Assembly: GCA_031291595.1 (NCBI GenBank)
Contig: JARLIU010000121.1
Span: forward strand, 1-55,016
From: Ancalomicrobiaceae bacterium
GTDB taxonomy: Bacteria; Pseudomonadota; Alphaproteobacteria; Rhizobiales; Ancalomicrobiaceae
Direction of reading: 5' to 3'
Length of the DNA stretch: 55,016 bases
Positions 36,546 through 47,258 of the stretch are shown here, one piece after another. Position numbers and translations under genes: made by a program. The notes beneath the pieces are model-generated. The model was given only the letters and a program-made list of their open reading frames with translations. It did no database searches and had not been told where the DNA came from. Positions within the stretch are counted from its first letter, which is position 1. Each line of letters starts with the position of its first letter.

Positions 36546-37625
36546 TCAGGTGCGGATCTGGCCGGCGGCACGGCCCCACAGATCGTTGTAGTCGAGCTTC
36601 GGCTCGTTCTCGATGTTCGCCTTGTAGAAGGCCTCGACGTTCGCCTTGCTCACGACGACGCCGGTGCCATAGACCTCGCGGTGCGCCTTCGGCTCCTTGG
36701 CCGGATCGAAGCGGCCGGTGCGGGCGGCGTAGGCGATGGAGAGACCCATGGCGCCCTGCCAGAACGGATCCCAGGAGACGGTGGCGACCATCTCGCCGGC
36801 CCGGACCGCGTCGATGCCGGTCTTGATGCCGTCGATGCCGGTCACCGGCACCTTGCCGGCCAGACCTTCGGCGCGCAGCGCCTCGACCGCGCCGATCGCC
36901 ATGTCGTCATTGGCTGCCCAGATGCCCTTGATATCGGCGCCGAAGCGGGTGATCCACGCCGCCACCGTGTCGAACGCCTTGCTCGACTGCCAGTTGGCGA
37001 CCTGGAAATCCAACAGCTTGATGCCGGGGTTGGCGGCGATCGCCTTTTCCAGCCCCGCCTTGCGCTCGATCGCTGGGGTGTTCGACAGCGTGCCGCCGAG
37101 GGCCAGGATGCCACCCTTGCCGCCGATCGACTCGATCAGCACCTTGGCGGTCGCTTCGCCGTAGAGCACGCCGTCGAAGGACACGTGCGCAACGTAGTAC
37201 GGGTCGAAATCCCAGGGATGGAGATCGGCCGGCTTGTTCCATTGCGTGACGATATGGGCCTTCGCCTTGGCGCAGGCCTCGACGATCGGCCGGGCGTCGG
37301 CGGCATCGTTCGGGTCGATGTTGATGACGGCGTTGCCGCCGGTCTTGGCGAGGATGGCGCGGATGTCGGCGATGCCCTTTTCGCTGTCGCCTTCGGTGAC
37401 GAGGGTGACGTAGTCGAGGCCGAGCGACTTGGCGAAGGCTTCGCCGCCCTTGTTCCAGGCAGCGTGGTACGGGTTCGACAATGAGCGCAAGGAGTTGACG
37501 AGGGTCGGCTTGCCTTCGGCGCGCAACGGGCGCAGGCCGACGACGGGAAGCACGCCGCCCATTGCGGCCAACACGAGCAAGTCGCGCCGGCGCAGACGGA
37601 ATCCGCCTGTTGGGATGGTAGACAT
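36546..37625 (-). CDS. Periplasmic sugar-binding protein (RbsB-like)
   Basis: KPTLVNSLRSLSNPYHAAWNKGGEAFAKSLGL; IWAANDDMAIGAVEALRA. Confidence 0.92.
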   Translation of the reverse strand: MSTIPTGGFRLRRRDLLVLAAMGGVLPVVGLRPLRAEGKPTLVNSLRSLSNPYHAAWNKGGEAFAKSLGLDYVTLVTEGDSEKGIADIRAILAKTGGNAVINIDPNDAADARPIVEACAKAKAHIVTQWNKPADLHPWDFDPYYVAHVSFDGVLYGEATAKVLIESIGGKGGILALGGTLSNTPAIERKAGLEKAIAANPGIKLLDFQVANWQSSKAFDTVAAWITRFGADIKGIWAANDDMAIGAVEALRAEGLAGKVPVTGIDGIKTGIDAVRAGEMVATVSWDPFWQGAMGLSIAYAARTGRFDPAKEPKAHREVYGTGVVVSKANVEAFYKANIENEPKLDYNDLWGRAAGQIRT

Positions 37626-37644
37626 GGCAATTTCCTCCGAAACG

Positions 37645-37687
37645 TAGCTAGTGACTAGCTATTCTTTACGAGTGCATAGCTATGCAC
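37645..37687. promoter_or_regulatory. Two perfect palindromes, candidate LacI-type operators
   Basis: TAGCTAGT-G-ACTAGCTA (37645-37661) and GTGCATAGCTATGCAC (37672-37687), upstream of the binding-protein start and divergent lacI-type gene. Confidence 0.75.
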
Positions 37688-37937
37688 CAATCATATCCGG
37701 CGTCAAGCGGGTTGTTGACGGACTTGTGCGGCCGATGCCGAGCAGGCTAAGTACCGAGGATGGCAACCGCTCATTGCCGCCTGCTGAAGCCGGAGCCGGG
37801 CGTGCCGGGCGTGCCGGCGCAATGACGCATCGGTTCGCGTGGAGGCAAGATCGTCTCGGCCGGATCGCCTTGGCCGGGTGGTGCCGCGGAGCGGGCGACG
37901 GGTGCCGGGCAGGGTTGAAAGGCGGGATGCAGTGGAC

Positions 37938-38960
37938 ATGACGGCCAGGGCTAAGAAATACGCGTCCTCCACCGATGTCGCCCGCCTCGCCGGTGTGTCG
38001 CAGTCGGCGGTGTCGAGGACCTATAAGCCGGGAGCCAAAATCTCCGAGGAGATGCGACAGAAGGTGCTCGCGGCGGCGGCCCAGCTCGACTACCGCCCGA
38101 GCCTCATTCCCCGCATCATGCTGACACACAAGTCGAATCTCGTCGCCATCGTGATCGGCGGCATGTACAACCCGTTCTATTCCGCCGTCCTCGAGCGCTT
38201 CACCGTCGGGCTGCAAGAGGCGGGCAACCAGGTGCTGCTCGTGCACGTCGACAGCGGCCATTCGCTCGATGCCGTCATCCCGAAGCTGGCGAGCTATCGC
38301 GTCGATGCGATCGTCAGCGCGCTGTCGATCCTGTCGAAACAGTCGGCCGACGAACTGGCGCGCTTCAAGATCCCGGTCGTTTCGTTCAACACGCCGGTCA
38401 GGAACGAGTGGGTGTCCTCGGTGTGCTGCGACAACGTCGGCGCGGCGCGCTCGCTGGTCGAGCTGTATCTGGCACGCGGCGGGCGGCGATTTGGCTTCAT
38501 CTCCGGACCGCCGGCCAGCCCGGCAAGCGCGGAACGCCTGGCCGGCTTCCGCCTGGGGCTTGCCGCGCACGGCATCGATAACCTCGCCATGGCGGTTGCC
38601 GATTTCCGTTACGAGGGCGGACATGCCGCGGCGCTGTCGATGTTCGCCGGCCCGGACCGTCCGGATGCGCTGTTCTGCGCCAACGACCTGATGGCAATCG
38701 GGGCGATCGATGCGTTGCGCCGGACGTACGGCTTGCGCGTGCCGGAGGACGTGCTGGTCGCCGGGTTTGACGACATTCCCTCGGCTGCCTGGGGCGCCTA
38801 CGAGTTGACCACCTTCGTGCAGGACGGACAGCGCATGGTCGACGAGGCGCTCGCCATCCTGCGCGTCGCCGCGGCATCGCACGGCCCCGTCGGCGAGGTT
38901 GCGATCGAAGTGCCGGCGCGGCTGATCGAGCGGCAGACCACGCGGCGGCAGCCGATCTGA
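37938..38960 (+). CDS. LacI-family transcriptional regulator
   Basis: SSTDVARLAGVSQSAVSRTYKPGAKISEEMRQKVLAAAAQLDYRPS; periplasmic-binding-like effector domain. Confidence 0.94.
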   Translation: MTARAKKYASSTDVARLAGVSQSAVSRTYKPGAKISEEMRQKVLAAAAQLDYRPSLIPRIMLTHKSNLVAIVIGGMYNPFYSAVLERFTVGLQEAGNQVLLVHVDSGHSLDAVIPKLASYRVDAIVSALSILSKQSADELARFKIPVVSFNTPVRNEWVSSVCCDNVGAARSLVELYLARGGRRFGFISGPPASPASAERLAGFRLGLAAHGIDNLAMAVADFRYEGGHAAALSMFAGPDRPDALFCANDLMAIGAIDALRRTYGLRVPEDVLVAGFDDIPSAAWGAYELTTFVQDGQRMVDEALAILRVAAASHGPVGEVAIEVPARLIERQTTRRQPI

Positions 38961-39164
38961 CCGAAGGCACGCCGCCGAGCCGGTGGCTACGGCAGGGTCT
39001 CGCCGCTTCGCTGACGTCGTGGCCGCTGACGACGTCGAGCGTGCCGGCGCTCGGGGTGTCGCGGGAGAGTGTCGTTCGGGCCGGGCTGCGACACCTTCGC
39101 GCTTGCCGTGGCGGCGATTCTGCGCTATCGCAACTACATCGTGGTAGCAAAGAAGAATGACGCC

Positions 39165-39506
39165 ATGGGGACGCCGGTATCTCGCATTTTCGTCGGCATC
39201 GACGTCAGTTCCGCCAGCGTACGCGCCGGTCTCTGTCAGACCGCCAGGCGCCGGCTTGCCTTCATGTCCCGTCCATTCAGCAAATTCGGCCGGCCGAACT
39301 GCATGTCGTCCAATCGTCGGCCGACGTCTGGACGACTGCCTGCGCCGCGGTGCGCGAGGCAGTCGCCGCGGCCAAGATCGATCCGGCCCGGGTCGACGAT
39401 CGAGCCGAATGCGGCGCGCAAAGCCTTCCATGCCGCCAAGTACCAGATTTTCCTTGATCTTTATGATCAGCAGAGGCGCGCTCGCGAGGCGATGGCGGCC
39501 GTCTGA
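39165..39506 (+). pseudogene. Remnant of an FGGY-family carbohydrate kinase, frameshift plus large internal deletion
   Basis: N-terminal RIFVGIDVSSASVRAGL, then in another frame IQQIRPAELHVVQSSADVWTAACAAVREAVAAAKIDPARVD, then C-terminal IEPNAARKAFHAAKYQIFLDLYDQQ. Confidence 0.75.
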
Positions 39507-39513
39507 CAGACTC

Positions 39514-39561
39514 GAGCGGGATGGCGAAAAGTGTAAGCGGTTTTCGCCGTAAATCCCGCTC
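39514..39561. repeat. RIME-like Rhizobiales intergenic palindromic repeat
   Basis: GAGCGGGAT-GGCGAAAA-gtgtaagcgg-TTTTCGCC-gtaa-ATCCCGCTC; 9-bp and 8-bp perfect nested arms. Confidence 0.8.
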
Positions 39562-39642
39562 CAATTCTTTGATGCCGATTGGGCTCGTGAGTTTCAACCC
39601 GAGCGAGTCTAAACTCATCGCGATCCAGGGAGAGACCTGAAC

Positions 39643-41289
39643 ATGCTGACCGTTAAACTGCCGCTCGAACCCGCCTATCTGACGCCCGGACCGCACGAGG
39701 TGCTGTTCGTCACCAATGCCGACCTGCGCGAAAGCGCCAACGTCGCGTGCTGGCCGGTCGAGGCCAAATACGAGGCGCTGCTGGCCAAGGCGCTGACGGC
39801 GCTCGGCAAGACGCCGCTCCGCGCCCATCCGATCAAGGCCGACAAGGGCCACGGCTTCATCTCCTCGCAGCGCGAGGGCTCCGATGTGTTCGCCGCGATC
39901 GATCCGGATGCGCCGGTGATCGTGCTGTTGACCGCCTGGCAGTACTCGCACCATCTCGCCAACTGCCTGGCGCGGCACAAGGGGCCGGTGCTGCTGTTGG
40001 CCAACTTCGACGGTACCTGGCCGGGGTTGGTCGGCATGCTGTGCATGGCCGGGACGCTGACCTCGCTCGGCAAGCCCTATTCGCGGCTGTGGTCGGAAGG
40101 CTTCGACGACGCGCTGTTCGTCAACGGGCTGAAGACGTGGCTGTCGACCGGCTGGATCGAGCCCGACCTGTCGCATCTGACGCACGTCGATGCCGCACAT
40201 CCGGTGATGGCGAGCGAGGCCGGCAAGCTCGGCATCCAGATCGGGCAGTGGTCGCTGCGCCACAAGGAAATCATCGGCCTGTTCGATGCCTATTGCATGG
40301 GCATGATGAACGGCGTGTTCCCGCTGAAGGCGCTCGCCGATATCGGCATGCCGATGGAGGCGCTGTCGCAGTCCGACCTTCTCGTCGAAATGGCCAAGGT
40401 GCCGCTCGCTCTGAGGGAAGAGTGCCTGTCGTTCTACGAGACGCGCGGCATGACCTTCCTGTGGGGCAATGACGGGGCAACCGAGCTGGTGCGCGAGCAG
40501 GTGCTGGAGCAATGCGCCATGCTGATCGCGCTCGGCCGCTACGTCGACCGCTTCGGGCTGTCGGCCGTCGGCGTGCAGTACCAGCAGGGCCTGGCGCGGG
40601 CCTGTGCCGCCTCGGATTTCGCCGAAGGGGCGATCGGTTCGACGACACGCTTCCCGATCCCGACCGAGGACGGCCGCATCGTCAGGCCCGGCAAGCCGAT
40701 CCCTTGCGTCAACGAGGTCGACATGGGCACGGCGATCCCGCAGACGCTGATGTTCCGCCTGCTCGACAGCCTCGGCCTGCCGGCGGAGACGACGCTGCAC
40801 GACATCCGCTGGGGCAGTGACTTCAACGGCACCTTCTATTGGGATTTCGAGATTTCCGGCGCGGTGCCGTTCGAACAGCTCAAGGGCGGCATCGCCGGGG
40901 CAACCGGTCATCGCCAGCCGGCGATGTACTTCCCCAAGGGCGGCTCGACCATCGCCGGCCAGGGCAAGGCCGGCCGCATCGTCTGGGCGCGCGCCCACTA
41001 CGAAGGCACCAAGGTCAAGCTGCACGTCGGCACCGGCACCGCGGTCGAACTGCCGAAGCAGGAGTTCGACCGGAGACTTGCCGCTACCACCAAGGAATGG
41101 CCGCTGTTGAACTGCGTGCTCGATGGCGTCACGCGCGACCAGCTGATGGCCGCCCACCAGTCGAACCACATCTCGATCGCCTATGTCGACGAGGCGCATC
41201 TGGCCGACGTGGTGAAAGCCTTCGTCGCGCAGGCGATCACCCATACCATCGACGTCTATGTCGCCGGTGATGCGCGCAACCTGCTGTAA
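39643..41289 (+). CDS. L-fucose/arabinose isomerase-like sugar isomerase
   Basis: 548 aa; C-terminal GATGHRQPAMYFPKGGSTIAGQGKAGRIVWARAHYEG typical of fucose-isomerase C-terminal domains. Confidence 0.75.
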   Translation: MLTVKLPLEPAYLTPGPHEVLFVTNADLRESANVACWPVEAKYEALLAKALTALGKTPLRAHPIKADKGHGFISSQREGSDVFAAIDPDAPVIVLLTAWQYSHHLANCLARHKGPVLLLANFDGTWPGLVGMLCMAGTLTSLGKPYSRLWSEGFDDALFVNGLKTWLSTGWIEPDLSHLTHVDAAHPVMASEAGKLGIQIGQWSLRHKEIIGLFDAYCMGMMNGVFPLKALADIGMPMEALSQSDLLVEMAKVPLALREECLSFYETRGMTFLWGNDGATELVREQVLEQCAMLIALGRYVDRFGLSAVGVQYQQGLARACAASDFAEGAIGSTTRFPIPTEDGRIVRPGKPIPCVNEVDMGTAIPQTLMFRLLDSLGLPAETTLHDIRWGSDFNGTFYWDFEISGAVPFEQLKGGIAGATGHRQPAMYFPKGGSTIAGQGKAGRIVWARAHYEGTKVKLHVGTGTAVELPKQEFDRRLAATTKEWPLLNCVLDGVTRDQLMAAHQSNHISIAYVDEAHLADVVKAFVAQAITHTIDVYVAGDARNLL

Positions 41290-41296
41290 GCCTCAA

Positions 41297-41333
41297 GCTC
41301 CCGGCGACGCCTGCCATTCGCGGCGCCGGGAGC
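41297..41333. terminator. Bidirectional terminator between convergent isomerase and LacI genes
   Basis: GCTCCCGGCG-N17-CGCCGGGAGC then ATTTGATT. Confidence 0.65.
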
Positions 41334-41339
41334 ATTTGA

Positions 41340-42380
41340 TTAGCCTACCGCCGAGGCGGTGTTGACGATCCTGCCCGGCACGACGACATGCAGCGGCTGC
41401 GCCGGCCGGCCGTCCATCTGCGCCACCAGATAGTCGAAGGCTTTCTCCGCAATCGCCTTTTCGTCCTGACGCACCGACAGGATGCGGTTCGGCACCGCGT
41501 CGAGGAGCGGGTGGTAGTCGAAGGTGCCGATCAGCAGCTCGGGCGGCAGCCGGCCCATGGCGGCGACGATCTCCTGCAGCGCGCCTTCGAGGATCAGCAG
41601 CGACGAGCAGATGAAGGCCAAGGGTGGCCGGCCGCCGTCGCCGAAGAAGCCCCGCATCAGCGCCCGCCCCGCTTCGGTCGTATCCGACGCATGGGTGCGG
41701 ATCAGCCGATCGGCGTGGGCGAAGCCGGCTTTGGCCGTCGCCTGCGAAAATCCGGCGATCCGATCGGCAATGCTCGGCAGATCCGGGCAGGCGCAGAGGA
41801 AATGCACCGCGCCGGCGGCAGTGGCGATCATCGATGCCGTCAGCTCCGCAGTCACGCCGGCATTGTCGCCGACGACCGTCGGCCAGGCCGACCCCGGAAA
41901 GGCGCGGTCGACGACGACGACCGCCAGCCGGCGACCGGCCCGGGACAACCGCGATGCGCCGGGTGAGCGACAGGGCGCGATGACGATCCCGTCGATGCCA
42001 CGCTCGACCAGTCCGGCGATGGCGGTTGCTTCCTGCTCGGGATCTTCCTGCGACGATGCCGTCAGCAACACCCGGCCGGACCGGCGGCAGTGGATCTCCA
42101 GCTCGGCCGTCAACGAGGCGAAGAAGGCATTGGCGAGGTCGGGGACGATGAGGCCGATCGCATCGGTGCGGCGGGTCCTGAGCGAGCGCGCCACATGGCT
42201 GATGGCCACGCCATGCGCGGCGACATAGTCCTCGATGACTTTCTTCGTTTCCGACTTGATGCGGTAGCGCTCGGCCTGACCGTTGATGACGAAGCGGACG
42301 GTGGTTCTGGAGAAGCCTGTGGCCGCCGCTATTTCAGCAATCGTCTTGGCGTAGGCGGCATCGGTGGATCCGTTGGTCAC
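41340..42380 (-). CDS. LacI-family transcriptional regulator
   Basis: KTIAEIAAATGFSRTTVRFVINGQAERYRIKSETKKVIEDYVAAHG; DAIGLIVPDLANAFFA. Confidence 0.92.
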   Translation of the reverse strand: MTNGSTDAAYAKTIAEIAAATGFSRTTVRFVINGQAERYRIKSETKKVIEDYVAAHGVAISHVARSLRTRRTDAIGLIVPDLANAFFASLTAELEIHCRRSGRVLLTASSQEDPEQEATAIAGLVERGIDGIVIAPCRSPGASRLSRAGRRLAVVVVDRAFPGSAWPTVVGDNAGVTAELTASMIATAAGAVHFLCACPDLPSIADRIAGFSQATAKAGFAHADRLIRTHASDTTEAGRALMRGFFGDGGRPPLAFICSSLLILEGALQEIVAAMGRLPPELLIGTFDYHPLLDAVPNRILSVRQDEKAIAEKAFDYLVAQMDGRPAQPLHVVVPGRIVNTASAVG

Positions 42381-42519
42381 GAGACCTCGTCCTCAATGGG
42401 TGCGGCAGCATACGATTGCGCCTGGACCCATTAATGGCCAGCCGGACGATCCGATCAACCGCATTGCTGCGGTGGCCCCCAAACAATGCGCCGTGCCCCG
42501 CCGTCCCGGCGCTCGCACG

Positions 42520-43533
42520 TCACGCCACGACCGGCCCGCAGCTTTCGCCAAGGATCAGCGTCGGCTGGAACACCACGTTGCGCGGCTGCACGTCGTTGCC
42601 GCGATCGATGCGATCGACCAGCAGCCGCAATGCCTCGTTGGTCATCTCGATGATCGGATGCTCGGTGCGGGTCAGGCGCGGCTGCAGGCCGCCGATGCCG
42701 CTGATCGTATCGGTCGAGGCGATGGAAATGTCGCGCGGGCACTCGAGGCCGAGATCGGCGAGCACCCGCATCACGCCGAGCGCCATCACGCCGTTGGCGA
42801 TATAGAGTGCGGTCGGCCGGTCGGGCCGCTCCAGGATCTCGCGGGCGACCGAATAGGCGACCTCCTCGCGGAATTCGCCGGAGCGGACATATTCGGGCGC
42901 CGGCGTCAGGCCGCGCGCCTGCATGGCCTGCAGCATGCCGTCGTAGCGGCCGCGACCGGTGGTCAGGTGCAACGGACCGGTGATGGTGCCGATGCGGCGG
43001 TGGCCGAGGTCGATGAGGTAGTTGGTGACCAGCCGGCCGGCGGCGACGTTGTCGATGGTGACGGTATCGGCGCGCTTGTCCTCGACCGAGCGGCCGAACA
43101 GCACCATCGGCAGGGCCTTGCCGTCGAAATCACGTTGGGTGCGATAGGTCGCCGGCCCGACCGGCACCACGACGACGCCGTCGCAGGAGAGTTCGCGCAC
43201 CCGCGCCATGATCCGCCGTTCGTTCTCCGGCTTCTCGTCCGAGTTGTAGACGACGAGCGAATAGCCCCATGCGGCAACCGCCGCCTCCGCCGCCCACACC
43301 ACGCGGGCGAAGAACGGGTTGGCGAGATCGGAAACCACCAGGGCGATCAACTGGCTCTTGCCGTGCTTCAGGCTGCGGGCGGCCTGCGACGGCGTGTAGG
43401 CGAGTTCGCGGACTGCGGCGAGTACCCGTTCGCGCAAGGGCGGACTGACGAATGCGGTGTCGTTGATGACCGCCGAAACCGTGGCCGTCGATACGCCGGC
43501 CAGTCGGGCTACGTCCCTGATTGTTGTTGCCAC
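42520..43533 (-). CDS. LacI-family transcriptional regulator
   Basis: TTIRDVARLAGVSTATVSAVINDTAFVSPPLRERVLAAVRELAYTPSQAARSL. Confidence 0.95.
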   Translation of the reverse strand: MATTIRDVARLAGVSTATVSAVINDTAFVSPPLRERVLAAVRELAYTPSQAARSLKHGKSQLIALVVSDLANPFFARVVWAAEAAVAAWGYSLVVYNSDEKPENERRIMARVRELSCDGVVVVPVGPATYRTQRDFDGKALPMVLFGRSVEDKRADTVTIDNVAAGRLVTNYLIDLGHRRIGTITGPLHLTTGRGRYDGMLQAMQARGLTPAPEYVRSGEFREEVAYSVAREILERPDRPTALYIANGVMALGVMRVLADLGLECPRDISIASTDTISGIGGLQPRLTRTEHPIIEMTNEALRLLVDRIDRGNDVQPRNVVFQPTLILGESCGPVVA

Positions 43534-43545
43534 GGTCCACCAAAT

Positions 43546-43557
43546 CTAATCGTTTAG
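43546..43557. promoter_or_regulatory. Candidate LacI-type operator
   Basis: CTAATCGTTTAG, CG-centred imperfect palindrome 13 bp upstream of the LacI start and in front of the divergent ABC operon. Confidence 0.5.
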
Positions 43558-43730
43558 CTGCGTTCGCTAGCCATGTTCGTCACATTCTGCCCAGAATCTG
43601 CGGCGATTGCAAAGATTATTGTTGCCTAGGGCGTCCTTCCGGCTAAGATAGGCGAAACGGTAAGATCGTGTTCGCCAGACGGTCGCCGACGACCGCGAGT
43701 CGAGAGACGCGGCCCTTGAGGGAGAGAAGA

Positions 43731-44671
43731 ATGACCAACCGCACGCTTGCAATCCTGGCCGCCGCCGGCGCCCTGTTCGCTGTTCCGGCCCACGCCGACG
43801 AGGCGCCGCTGCTCGGCATCGTTTCCATCGCCGCCACCGAGGCGAACAACGTCCGCTATATCGCCGGGGCAACCGTCGCCGCCAAGGAAGAGGGCTGGAC
43901 CGTCTCGGTCATCGACGCAGCCGGCAGTGCCGATCAGGCCAATGCCGCCATTCAGAATTTCGTCGGCCGCGGCGCCACCGCGGTGGTCGACATGGTCTTC
44001 CCGTTTTCGTCGATCGGTGCGGGCCTCGCCTCGGCCAAGACGGCGGGCGTGCCGATCGTCACCTGGGGCGGCGGCATCGGCAACGGTGTGGCGGCCACCA
44101 ACGGCTCCGGCGCCCCGATCGCCCAGCCGGTCATTGACAAGATGGTCGCCGATCTCGGCGGCAAGGGCCAAATCCTGGCGCTGACCTACCGGACCGGCGA
44201 AGTCTGCCGCAATCGCGAAGTGCTGATGGATCAGGTCGTCGCCAAGGCGCCGGGCATTGCCGTCACCAAGAACGAAGTCCGCATCCCCGGCTACTTCGAA
44301 GACGGCGCCCAGTACGCCAACGCCTGGCTTGCGCGCCATCCGGCCGGCGAAGGCAACCTCGCCATCTGGGGCTGCTGGGACGATCCGGCCATCGGCGCCA
44401 TCGGTTCGCTGCGCCAGCAGGACCGCACCGACGTCAAGGTCTACGGCGTCAACGGCAACGCACAGGCGCTCGAAAACGTCAAGAACGGACACATGACCGC
44501 CACGGCGTGGGAAGACAGTTACACCGAGGGCTACCAGATGGTGAAGCTGTTGAAGCAGATCAAGGCGGCGGGGCCCTCCTGGCAGCCGAAGGCGGTCGAG
44601 GTCCCGGCCGTGCTGGTTACCAAGGACACCATCGCCGACTTCCTGAAGCAGCACCCGGAGGCAATCGGCAA

Positions 44672-44675
<4 letters not shown>
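43731..44675 (+). CDS. Periplasmic sugar-binding protein (RbsB/PF13407-like)
   Basis: Signal peptide; PLLGIVSIAATEANNVRYIAGATVAAKEEGWTVSVIDAAGSADQANAAIQNFVGRGATAVV. Confidence 0.92.
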
Positions 44676-46257
<1,582 letters not shown>

Positions 46258-46261
<4 letters not shown>

Positions 46262-47247
46262 CCGCTGCCGCCCACCGCCGCCTGAGCCCGAACGCCAAGG
46301 CCGCCCTCGGCATTTTCGCCCGCTACGCCACCATCGTCGGCCTCGTCGGCATGATCGTCGCCTTCTCGCTGTTGTCGCCCAAGGCCTTCCCGACGGTCAA
46401 CAACTTCACCAACGTGCTGAACCAGGCCTCGCTCGCCATGATCATTGCCGCCGGCCTGACGCTGGCGGTGATCGTCGGCGAACTCGACCTGTCGATCGGC
46501 TTTGCCGCCAGCCTGCACGGCATCCTGGTGACCGGCCTGATCGTGTCGAACGGCCTGCCGATCCCGGTTGCCATCATCATCGTGCTGGCGGCCGGCGGGC
46601 TGATCGGCCTGGTCAACGGCATCATCGTCACCAAGGCGAAGGTCAATTCGGTGATCGCCACCTTGGGCGTCGGTACCATCCTGACGGGCCTCGCCTTCGC
46701 CTATTCGGCTGGCGTGCCGATCGTCTCCGGCGTACCGGAGGCGTTCCTGCAGCTCTCCCTCGGCCGCTGGCTGTTCGGCATCCCCAACAACATTCTGGTG
46801 ATGGTCATCGTAGTCGGCGGCCTGTGGACGCTGGTCGAGCGCACCTCGATCGGCCAGGAGATCCAGGCGGTCGGCGGCAATCCGTCCGCCGCGCGGCTGG
46901 CCGGCATCAATACCGACCGCATCAAGATCCTCGGCTTTGTCATTTCCGGCGTCTGCGCCGCGCTGACCGGCATCCTGTTGGCCTCGCGGCTCGGATCGGG
47001 CACGGCGAGCGCGGCCGACAGCTACCTGTTGACCGCGTTTGCCGCCGTGTTCCTCGGCTCGGCCACGCTGCGCGACGGCGAATTCCATGTGCTCGGCACG
47101 CTGATCGGCGCCCTGATCATCGCCTTCGGCTTCAACGGGCTCAATATCTTCGGCGCGCCGACCTTCTCTCAGTACGTGCTGCAGGGAGCGATCCTCATCG
47201 TCGCCGTCGGCCTGTCGAGCCTCGGCCGGTCGATCGCCGAGAGTTGA
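46258..47247 (+). CDS. Ribose-type ABC transporter permease
   Basis: GTG start overlapping the upstream stop; LAVIVGELDLSIGFAASLHGILV; LTAFAAVFLGSATLRDGEFHVLGTLIGALIIAFGFNGL. Confidence 0.92.
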
Positions 47248-47258
47248 GGAGACCCATC

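Noticed and set aside
34836-37484. 882-aa plus-strand ORF
   Set aside because: Opposite-strand shadow of well-supported ABC transporter genes; low-complexity R/D/H/G composition typical of antisense frames in high-GC DNA
39157-39552. 131-aa ORF as an independent gene
   Set aside because: Alternate frame through the FGGY remnant and RIME-like repeat; no family features
39277-41244. 655-aa minus-strand ORF
   Set aside because: Antisense to the isomerase gene and the FGGY kinase remnant
42428-42437. CCATTAATGG palindrome upstream of a LacI gene
   Set aside because: Only 10 bp and single; possible operator but too short to assert
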